Of a DNA stretch of 26,825 bases, positions 1-3,846 are shown one piece after another; positions within the stretch are counted from its first letter, which is position 1, and each line of letters opens with the position of its first letter. Made by a program: the position numbers and the translations under genes. The DNA is from a virus. Location of the stretch: the IMG/VR virus record IMGVR_UViG_3300028844_006432, positions 1-26,825 of that record; one strand, given 5' to 3'. Below the pieces are notes generated by a model that worked only from the letters and a program-made list of their open reading frames with translations, was not told where the DNA came from and made no database searches.

Positions 1-9
1 GTTGCTCAT
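1..9 (-). CDS. 5' end of a small leftward gene (partial)
   Basis: Only the first three codons (ATG AGC AAC, Met-Ser-Asn) lie inside the window; the gene continues off the left edge. It is called because the upstream arrangement (GGAG ribosome site, leader hairpin, promoter) matches that of the complete genes starting at 402, 1116 and 2123, two of which also start Met-Ser-Asn. Product unknown. Confidence 0.6.
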
Positions 10-28
10 GTTCGTCTCCGGTGTTTGC

Positions 29-47
29 GTTGCCGTTCCTCAGCAAC
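29..47 (-). promoter_or_regulatory. 5'-terminal leader hairpin, copy A (AGGAA loop)
   Basis: Read leftward, GTTGCTG-AGGAA-CGGCAAC forms a 7-bp stem with one G-U pair and a five-base loop. The predicted transcription start, 7 nt past the -10 box, is at about position 47, so the hairpin should begin at or next to +1. Copies B, C and D keep the position and loop but change stem bases in ways that preserve pairing. Confidence 0.7.
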
Positions 48-53
48 AAGAGA

Positions 54-101
54 GTTATACGCTCTGGACGGTAGGGTGTCTAGGGGAGGTTCACACTATC
101 T
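54..101 (-). promoter_or_regulatory. Leftward promoter A with upstream conserved box
   Basis: On the minus strand the -35 is TAGACA (77-82), the spacer is 17 nt and the -10 is TATAAC (54-59), a good sigma70-type match. Seven bases upstream of the -35 lies the box read on the plus strand as TTCACACTATCT (90-101), which recurs at promoters B and C. It should drive the gene starting at 9. The box could be an activator or repressor site, or an UP-like element. Confidence 0.75.
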
Positions 102-159
102 GAAAGAAAGTTGGGAGAGGCCGTGGGCGAGGGCGTTAGCCCCCACCCAGGCGGGCCGC

Positions 160-402
160 TCACGCGCCGTAGTTGGCGGGCTTGAGAGCCAGCAAGCGGG
201 AGGCGTTCGCCAGCGTCGCGCGGGCCTCAAAGCGGCCGGGGGCCTCGTCACCGACGCGGCTGGCGGTCAACTCCGCGACGATCATGGCGAGGACGTTCCA
301 GCCGGCGCCGCTCAGAGCGTTGTCGAAGAAGAAGCGGCCGGCGAGGTTGGCGACCTTGGCGTCGAGGTTGGCGTTGGTCTGAGTGGCGTAGAAGTTGCTC
401 AT
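160..402 (-). CDS. Small protein of unknown function, 80 aa
   Basis: I do not recognise the family. The protein (MSNFYATQTNAN...) is rich in Ala, Leu and Asn and looks helical, with no signal peptide, transmembrane segment, Cys cluster or DNA-binding motif that I can see. The ATG at 402 is preceded by CCGGAG and leader hairpin B, which fixes the start. It is the first and apparently only gene of the unit driven by promoter B. About 60 nt of G+C-rich DNA with weak inverted repeats (near 119-145) separates its stop from promoter A. Its place among early-type genes suggests an accessory or host-takeover role, but that is inference. Confidence 0.7.
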   Translation of the reverse strand: MSNFYATQTNANLDAKVANLAGRFFFDNALSGAGWNVLAMIVAELTASRVGDEAPGRFEARATLANASRLLALKPANYGA

Positions 403-421
403 GTCGGCTCCGGTGTGTTCG

Positions 422-440
422 GCTGCTGTCCCTCAGCAAC
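422..440 (-). promoter_or_regulatory. 5'-terminal leader hairpin, copy B (AGGGA loop)
   Basis: Read leftward, GTTGCTG-AGGGA-CAGCAGC forms a 7-bp stem with a five-base loop. Compared with copy A, the inner T-G pair becomes T-A and an outer T-A becomes T-G, so pairing is kept. It sits six bases downstream of the -10 box, as in the other copies. Confidence 0.7.
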
Positions 441-446
441 AAGAAG

Positions 447-493
447 ATAGTAGGACGGTCCGACCCACCTGTCTAGCCAGATTCACACTATCT
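447..493 (-). promoter_or_regulatory. Leftward promoter B with upstream conserved box
   Basis: Minus-strand -35 TAGACA (470-475), 17-nt spacer and a weaker -10 TACTAT (447-452). The upstream box TTCACACTATCT (plus-strand reading, 482-493) is identical to that of promoter A, six bases from the -35. It drives the gene at 160-402. Confidence 0.72.
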
Positions 494-522
494 GCGAACT
501 ATTTCAGACACGCCCGGAATCG

Positions 523-735
523 TTAGCCTTTTTCGGCCAGCCTCGCGGCGTCGATAACGGCGTTGACCGTCGCGGACATCTTCCCGCCCTGCGCGATGAC
601 CCAGGCGTCGTTCTCGGGGCTGACGGTGTAGGTGCGCCGGACGCGGGGGCCTAGCTCGCTGATGGGTGCGGAGCCAGAGCCGCCAGCGGGGCCGGGGAAG
701 CGTGGGTTCTTCGGGGGCGTGGTGTCGTTGGTCAT
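523..735 (-). CDS. Ribbon-helix-helix-like protein 1, 70 aa
   Basis: A short basic N-terminus containing GSGSAPISELG is followed by a predicted beta strand (RVRRTYTVSP) and two helices (ENDAWVIAQ and SATVNAVIDAARLAE). This strand-helix-helix pattern is typical of Arc/CopG/MetJ ribbon-helix-helix (RHH) DNA-binding proteins. It is related to the protein at 1230-1469 (shared GSGSAPIS.LG.RV and TxSPEN.AW) and more distantly to 2748-3158. RHH proteins act as dimers, usually as repressors or antitoxins. The start at 735 has a GAGGAG ribosome site and lies downstream of hairpin 772-798. The function as a repressor of nearby promoters is inferred. Confidence 0.7.
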   Translation of the reverse strand: MTNDTTPPKNPRFPGPAGGSGSAPISELGPRVRRTYTVSPENDAWVIAQGGKMSATVNAVIDAARLAEKG

Positions 736-771
736 CGGTTCTCCTCGCGGCAGGGGCCGCTACTGGCCCAA

Positions 772-798
772 GCCCCGACCCCTGACGGGGTACGGGGC
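772..798 (-). other. G+C-rich intercistronic hairpin, copy 1
   Basis: The plus-strand arms are gcccc/g with cccc, a four-base loop (tgac), then gggg and cggggc, giving a bipartite stem of 6 + 4 bp with small bulges. It lies between the stop of 817-1116 and the start of the RHH gene 523-735. There is no T run after it, so it looks more like an RNA-stability or attenuation element than an intrinsic terminator. Copy 2 (1817-1843) keeps the outer stem and changes both sides of the inner stem together. Confidence 0.6.
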
Positions 799-816
799 GG
801 GTGGGGCCGGCGTGGG

Positions 817-1116
817 TCACATGGCCCACGCGGCGGCGGTCGCTGCTTGTGTGAAGCGGTAGATGCTCGCCTCCCGGGCGACGGCCTTGAGGCTCACGAG
901 GTCGAGGGGGCGGTCGTCGTCGTTGGTGTGGGCCCAGCGGTAGCCCTCGGGGGCCGCGCCGTTGTGGGCGAAGGAGATGACCTCCTCCTGGGAAACGAAC
1001 CGGCGAAGCGAGGGGAGGATGGAGTCGGCGGCCCGGGTGTAGGCCCGCTCAACGTGGGTCAGGTCGTCGGCGGTGTAGGAGGTGAACTCAACGGTGCTGG
1101 TGGTCAGGTTGCTCAT
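817..1116 (-). CDS. Small protein of unknown function, 99 aa
   Basis: The product (MSNLTTSTVEFTSY...) is acidic to neutral, with predicted helices around residues 17-45 and 75-97 and a central DDDRPLD turn. I do not recognise a family, and I see no membrane segment or Cys cluster. The ATG at 1116 follows a CCGGAG ribosome site and leader hairpin C, which supports this start. It is the first gene of the promoter C unit, followed by hairpin 772-798 and the RHH gene 523-735, so the two are probably cotranscribed. Confidence 0.72.
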   Translation of the reverse strand: MSNLTTSTVEFTSYTADDLTHVERAYTRAADSILPSLRRFVSQEEVISFAHNGAAPEGYRWAHTNDDDRPLDLVSLKAVAREASIYRFTQAATAAAWAM

Positions 1117-1139
1117 GGTGTCGTCTCCGGTGTGTTGCC

Positions 1140-1156
1140 CCGCTGTCCCTCAGCGG
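1140..1156 (-). promoter_or_regulatory. 5'-terminal leader hairpin, copy C (AGGGA loop)
   Basis: Read leftward, CCGCTG-AGGGA-CAGCGG is a perfect 6-bp stem with a five-base loop. Relative to copy B, the second stem pair from the outside changes T-A to C-G on both sides, a compensatory change. Position relative to the -10 box matches copies A, B and D. Confidence 0.72.
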
Positions 1157-1163
1157 TAAGAGA

Positions 1164-1211
1164 GTTATACGGTCAGGCCGACCGGGTGTCTACCTGCGAT
1201 TCACACTTTCT
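1164..1211 (-). promoter_or_regulatory. Leftward promoter C with upstream conserved box
   Basis: Minus-strand -35 TAGACA (1187-1192), 17-nt spacer, -10 TATAAC (1164-1169), the same hexamers as promoter A. The upstream box reads TTCACACTTTCT on the plus strand (1200-1211), one base different from copies A and B. Drives 817-1116 and probably 523-735. Confidence 0.77.
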
Positions 1212-1229
1212 CGGAAATAGTTGAGGCGG

Positions 1230-1469
1230 CTAGGCGCGCTCGGCATCCAGCAACGCCCGCACCCGAGGCCAGTCGTCGCCGTGGACAGCGCGCAGGCCGT
1301 CGAGGGCGAGGTTGACCAGGGCCGACCGTTTGCGCCCGCTGGCGTCCAACCAAGCCATGTTCTCGGGGCTGATGGTGACGGAGACGGGGACGCGCTTGCC
1401 CAGCTTGCTGATGGGCGCGGAGCCGCTGCCCTTGCCACGGCCGGGGTAGCGGGGGTTGGGGGCGCTCAC
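1230..1469 (-). CDS. Ribbon-helix-helix-like protein 2, 79 aa
   Basis: I start it at the GTG at 1469, which overlaps the TGA of the gene at 1466-1774 as GTGA and implies translational coupling. The N-terminus has a basic Gly/Ser segment with GSGSAPISKLG. It is followed by a strand (RVPVSVTISP) and two helices (ENMAWLDAS and SALVNLALDGLRAVH), the RHH layout. A further amphipathic helix (WPRVRALLDAE) closes the protein. It is a paralogue of 523-735. RHH proteins bind operators as dimers; the target here is unknown, and the conserved boxes beside promoters A-C are obvious candidates. An antitoxin role paired with the upstream gene is an alternative. Confidence 0.72.
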   Translation of the reverse strand: MSAPNPRYPGRGKGSGSAPISKLGKRVPVSVTISPENMAWLDASGRKRSALVNLALDGLRAVHGDDWPRVRALLDAERA

Positions 1470-1774
1470 GATGCCACCGCCTCGGGCTCGAAGTCGCCGG
1501 CCTCGTACCGCTCCACCGTGTCCCCGGGGCCGTAGTCGATGCCCTCGTTGTAGTAGAAGTCGAATCGGTCGGGGGCGGTCGAGCGCCGCCCGTCCCACAT
1601 CGGGCCGAAGTGCGCGACCCGAACCACGGGCCCGAACGCGACCGAGTGGCCGAGGACGACGCCGGCCTGCGGGCCGCGCCAGTCGCGGGGGTCGCTGGCC
1701 GTGACGATGGCCCCGACCGGGAACTTGCGCTGGAGCGCCTTGAGGCTCATGCGGGTGGTGATTGCCTTGCTCAT
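1466..1774 (-). CDS. Duplicated small protein, copy 1, 102 aa
   Basis: Family not recognised. After a short basic helix (SLKALQRKF) the sequence looks like a compact beta barrel (VGAIVTASDP, AGVVLGHSV, VVRVAHFG), then aromatic/acidic FDFYYNEG and an acidic tail (GDFEPEAVAS). It differs from the protein at 3155-3463 at only six of 102 residues, so the pair is a recent duplication or is kept alike by gene conversion. Each copy overlaps an RHH gene by four bases. The start at 1774 has a GAGGGAG ribosome site. An effector/antitoxin relation is possible, but gene order is not the usual antitoxin-first order, and I see no known toxin motif. Confidence 0.75.
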   Translation of the reverse strand: MSKAITTRMSLKALQRKFPVGAIVTASDPRDWRGPQAGVVLGHSVAFGPVVRVAHFGPMWDGRRSTAPDRFDFYYNEGIDYGPGDTVERYEAGDFEPEAVAS

Positions 1775-1816
1775 GCTCTTGTCTCCCTCGGGGCGCCTCG
1801 CCCTCTACTGGCTCAA

Positions 1817-1843
1817 GCCCCGTCCTCCTGCGAGGTACGGGGC
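1817..1843 (-). other. G+C-rich intercistronic hairpin, copy 2
   Basis: Outer stem gccccg/cggggc as in copy 1, inner stem cctc/gagg instead of cccc/gggg, with a four-base loop. It lies between the stop of 1863-2123 and the start of 1466-1774, the same position within its unit as copy 1. Both hairpins are followed on the minus strand by a conserved CTTGRGCCAGTAG stretch. There is no T run. Confidence 0.6.
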
Positions 1844-1862
1844 GAGCGCGGGGCTGGGCGGG

Positions 1863-2123
1863 CTACATAGCGAGCCCGTAGCGGTCCCAAGGCATCGGCC
1901 TGGGCGCGTCGTCAACGATCGCCTCGTCGCGGCCGGTGATGCGCCGCCATGCAGCGTTGACAGCGACCGCTGCGGCGTTGGGGCAGTCGATGTCGGCCGA
2001 GGTGAAAAGGACGACCACCTCGCCATCGGCGTCGAGGGTGGCGATTTCAGTCGCCCCGTGAACCGACGCGCACGAGTAGCGGCCAGTGTGGGCGATGGTG
2101 GAGGCGGGGGCGAATCGGCTCAT
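1863..2123 (-). CDS. Small protein of unknown function, 86 aa
   Basis: The chosen ATG at 2123 (MSRFAPAST...) follows a CCGGAG site and leader hairpin D. Longer readings upstream would run into the leader. The protein has alternating beta-like segments (ATEIATLDADGEVVVLFTS) and a helix (AAVAVNAAWRRI), ending in a Pro-rich tail. I do not recognise it. It is the first gene of the promoter D unit, followed by hairpin 1817-1843, the duplicated gene 1466-1774 and RHH gene 1230-1469. Confidence 0.7.
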   Translation of the reverse strand: MSRFAPASTIAHTGRYSCASVHGATEIATLDADGEVVVLFTSADIDCPNAAAVAVNAAWRRITGRDEAIVDDAPRPMPWDRYGLAM

Positions 2124-2141
2124 GTTGTCGTCTCCGGTTGC

Positions 2142-2160
2142 GTCACTGTCCCTCAGCGAC
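2142..2160 (-). promoter_or_regulatory. 5'-terminal leader hairpin, copy D (AGGGA loop)
   Basis: Read leftward, GTCGCTG-AGGGA-CAGTGAC forms seven pairs including one G-U, with the same loop as copies B and C. Stem bases differ from all other copies while pairing is kept. Confidence 0.68.
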
Positions 2161-2166
2161 AACTAG

Positions 2167-2195
2167 AGAGTAGTAGCGCCTTCACCGGGAGTCCA
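2167..2195 (-). promoter_or_regulatory. Leftward promoter D (weaker match)
   Basis: At the same offset from the leader hairpin as in promoters A-C there is TGGACT (2190-2195), 17 nt, then TACTCT (2167-2172), each about 4/6 to consensus. The TTCACAC box is missing, replaced by A+T-richer sequence up to 2230. Drives 1863-2123. It may be weaker or under different control than A-C. Confidence 0.5.
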
Positions 2196-2319
2196 GAAGG
2201 AAATGCGATTTAACCGAGAATAGTTGAGACACCCACCCCCTTGCGCCCCGCAATCAATCCCGTAAACTCCCCTCGTCGTCTCCACCGACAGCGCGGCGTC
2301 CGTCCCTCCGCAGCGCACA

Positions 2320-2353
2320 ACGGCCCTCGTCAGCTTCGGTTGGCGAGGGTCGT
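2320..2353. terminator. Candidate terminator after the zinc-ribbon genes
   Basis: A 10-bp inverted repeat, acggccctcg (2320-2329) and cgagggtcgt (2344-2353), flanks a 14-base loop just past the stop of 2364-2570. On the plus strand one pair is G-U; on the minus strand it is an A-C mismatch. No long T run follows on either side. It fits the end of the leftward unit from the 3155-3698 region. The remaining DNA from here to promoter D holds no gene that I can see. Confidence 0.4.
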
Positions 2354-2363
2354 TTGGTTGGGG

Positions 2364-2570
2364 CTAGTCGGAGCTGCGCGAGAACGCCCGCATCCGGTGG
2401 GCGGTGTAGTCGTAGGTCGCTGGCCTGATGCCGGCGGCGAACGTCGGCTCAGGGGGCCGCGCCTGCTGCGCCTCGTGGCTGAGGTATGCGTCGATGCACG
2501 GGCTGCACCACGCCTGCGCCTTCGACACGCCTCGGAATGGGCTGCCGCAAACAGGGCACTTATTGCTCAT
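2364..2570 (-). CDS. Zinc-ribbon-like small protein, 68 aa
   Basis: Two CxxC pairs, CPVC (residues 5-8) and CSPC (22-25), separated by 13 residues, make a small zinc ribbon at the N-terminus. The rest is polar with a basic C-terminus (HRMRAFSRSS). Such ribbons mediate nucleic-acid or protein contacts. No enzyme domain is present. The ATG at 2570 overlaps the upstream stop as ATGA and has a GGAGG ribosome site. It is the last gene of its unit, followed by the inverted repeat at 2320-2353. Confidence 0.72.
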   Translation of the reverse strand: MSNKCPVCGSPFRGVSKAQAWCSPCIDAYLSHEAQQARPPEPTFAAGIRPATYDYTAHRMRAFSRSSD

Positions 2571-2755
2571 GCTCGCCTCCGCTCACGGCGCACCCGCGAC
2601 CCGCAGACCATCCGAGAGGACAGGCTACCGACCTCGCCAGCGAACCCGCACAGCGCGCAGCGGACCTTGTAGCGGGGGCCGTCAGGGCCGATTCGGAACA
2701 CGGTGAGGCCGTCGGCGGTCTCGGCCTCCAGTTTTCCGGGGCACTTGCTACTCAT
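2567..2755 (-). CDS. Zinc-finger-like small protein, 62 aa
   Basis: Contains one clear CxxC (CALC, residues 33-36) plus Cys5 and Cys51, which together could make a four-Cys metal site. The C-terminus is strongly Arg-rich (SRVRRERRRA), suggesting nucleic-acid binding. The start at 2755 (MSSKCPG) has a GGAG site and overlaps the end of 2748-3158 by 8 nt. Its own stop overlaps the next ATG. It is one of two adjacent Cys-rich minis, similar in the N-terminal MSxKCP stretch, so they may be diverged duplicates. Confidence 0.68.
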   Translation of the reverse strand: MSSKCPGKLEAETADGLTVFRIGPDGPRYKVRCALCGFAGEVGSLSSRMVCGSRVRRERRRA

Positions 2756-3158
2756 GGTTGGCTCCTTCGGGGGTCTCGGGGAGTGCCGCTGCGATGCGCC
2801 AGCGAACGCCGGTCCACACGGCGGGGTCCTCGCGGATGAGCGCCAGTTGGTCGGCGGCGCACAATTCGTGTTCGACCACCAGCATCCACAGGCTGTCGTC
2901 GGGCCACGTTGCGGGGTCGTGGGTGATGACGGTCCACAGGGGGCTGGCCGTGACGACGAAGCCACGCGCTTCCTGCCGCTCCCGCAACAACCGCAACCCA
3001 GCCTCCACCGTCTCCCGCTGCGTCCCCGGCTGCGACTTGACCCAGGCGTGCAGGTCCGGCGCGATGCGGACGCCGAGGGGGACGCCCGGACCCGACGCCG
3101 CCTTGGGGAGCGAGCCTCGGCCGGGCGTTGGGTGGCGGGGGGACTTGGGGGCGGTCAC
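2748..3158 (-). CDS. Ribbon-helix-helix-like protein 3 with extra C-terminal domain, 136 aa
   Basis: I start it at the GTG at 3158, which overlaps the preceding stop as GTGA exactly as in 1230-1469. Residues ~1-25 are a basic Pro/Gly arm. They are followed by the RHH core: strand GVPLGVRIAP, helix DLHAWVKSQ and helix QRETVEAGLRLLRERQEA. From about residue 60 on there is an added domain rich in Trp, Asp and Leu (WTVITHDPATWPDD... and ALIREDPAVW) that the other two copies lack; I do not recognise it. It is probably a DNA-binding regulator. The strong divergence from 1230-1469 contrasts with the near identity of the genes directly upstream. Confidence 0.7.
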   Translation of the reverse strand: MTAPKSPRHPTPGRGSLPKAASGPGVPLGVRIAPDLHAWVKSQPGTQRETVEAGLRLLRERQEARGFVVTASPLWTVITHDPATWPDDSLWMLVVEHELCAADQLALIREDPAVWTGVRWRIAAALPETPEGANHE

Positions 3159-3463
3159 GACGCCACCGCCTCGGGCTCGAAGTCGGCGGCGGCGTACCGC
3201 TCCACCGTGTCCTCGGGGCCGTAGTCGATGCCCTCGTTGTAGTAGAAGTCGAAGCGGTCGGGGGCCGTCGAGCGCCGCCCGTCCCACAACGGGCCGAAGT
3301 GCGCGACCCGAACCGCGGGGCCGAACGCGACCGAGTGGCCGAGGACGACGCCGGCCTGCGGGCCGCGCCAGTCGCGGGGGTCGCTGGCCGTGACGATGGC
3401 CCCGACCGGGAACTTGCGCTGGAGCGCCTTGAGGCTCATGCGGGTGGTAATGGACTTGCTCAT
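3155..3463 (-). CDS. Duplicated small protein, copy 2, 102 aa
   Basis: Nearly identical to 1466-1774: six amino-acid differences, mostly conservative and clustered near the C-terminus. The same compact beta-rich architecture and acidic tail are present. The ATG at 3463 is chosen because it gives the same N-terminus (MSKSITTRMSLKAL) and has a GGGAG site. It overlaps RHH gene 2748-3158 by four bases. The homologous DNA ends abruptly at the overlap, beyond which the two RHH genes share little. Confidence 0.75.
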   Translation of the reverse strand: MSKSITTRMSLKALQRKFPVGAIVTASDPRDWRGPQAGVVLGHSVAFGPAVRVAHFGPLWDGRRSTAPDRFDFYYNEGIDYGPEDTVERYAAADFEPEAVAS

Positions 3464-3495
3464 CTCGTCTCCCTCTCGCGGTTGCCGTGCCGCTC

Positions 3496-3514
3496 GCCCC
3501 ATCCTTGCAGGGGC
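3496..3514 (-). other. Hairpin in the 3464-3563 gap
   Basis: gcccc/ggggc arms around a nine-base loop, placed upstream of 3155-3463 in the same unit position as hairpins 772-798 and 1817-1843. A perfect 10-bp palindrome (ggggcgcccc, near 3545-3555) also lies in this 100-nt gap. The structure is simpler than the other two copies, so homology is tentative. Confidence 0.4.
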
Positions 3515-3563
3515 CACGCTGCTGTGTGCAGTGCCGGGGGCTTGGGGCGCCCCGTTGCCCACC

Positions 3564-3698
3564 TCAGCCGAGCTTGACAAAGCCCCGCGACCCGTCCGAG
3601 AGAACAAAGTAGAGGTTCTCGTCGCCCATGCTTTCAAACCGGAGCCAGCCGAGGCTGGGGAGTTCGCTGACTTCGTACTGTGTGGCGGCGTTGCTCAT
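3564..3698 (-). CDS. Small protein of unknown function, 44 aa
   Basis: Starts MSNAATQYEV at 3698 and looks like a small all-beta protein (LGWLRFESM, NLYFVLSDGS, RGFVKLG). An upstream in-frame extension to 3836 exists, but the 3698 start has a GAGGGAG site and the recurring MSN N-terminus. It is the first leftward gene next to the divergent control region. A 5-bp hairpin (3715-3729) with an ACGGA loop precedes it, loosely resembling the AGGRA leader hairpins. Function not recognised. Confidence 0.6.
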   Translation of the reverse strand: MSNAATQYEVSELPSLGWLRFESMGDENLYFVLSDGSRGFVKLG

Positions 3699-3846
3699 GT
3701 TCTCAGTCTCCCTCGGCGCTCCGTGCGCCCTTTCGATGGTTAGATACTGCCACCGACTGTCAGACGGTCGCAAGGGGAAAGTGCAGATAGCGTGAGAAAA
3801 ATGCGGAGGTGGACGACGGCCCCCACCCTGCGCCATTGTTTGCGGC
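3699..3846. promoter_or_regulatory. Divergent control region with operator-like palindrome
   Basis: This 148-nt gap separates the leftward genes from the late rightward genes. It contains an imperfect palindrome, ACCGACTG-T-CAGACGGT (3752-3768, one mismatched pair), and an A+T-rich patch near 3780-3800. I find no convincing -35/-10 pair on either strand. The nearest is TTGCGA with a badly spaced TATCTA leftward. Rightward late transcription may need an activator or antitermination from elsewhere. Confidence 0.5.

Noticed and set aside
1466-1774. PemK/MazF-type toxin identity for the duplicated 102-aa protein
   Set aside because: The GAIVTASDPRD...AGVVLG stretch is only superficially like PemK starts. 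The rest does not follow the family, and the gene order with the RHH gene is reversed from the common antitoxin-first plan.
2163-2363. tRNA or other structured RNA gene in the gap
   Set aside because: No cloverleaf or conserved RNA signature; only promoter D and the inverted repeat at 2320-2353 are seen.
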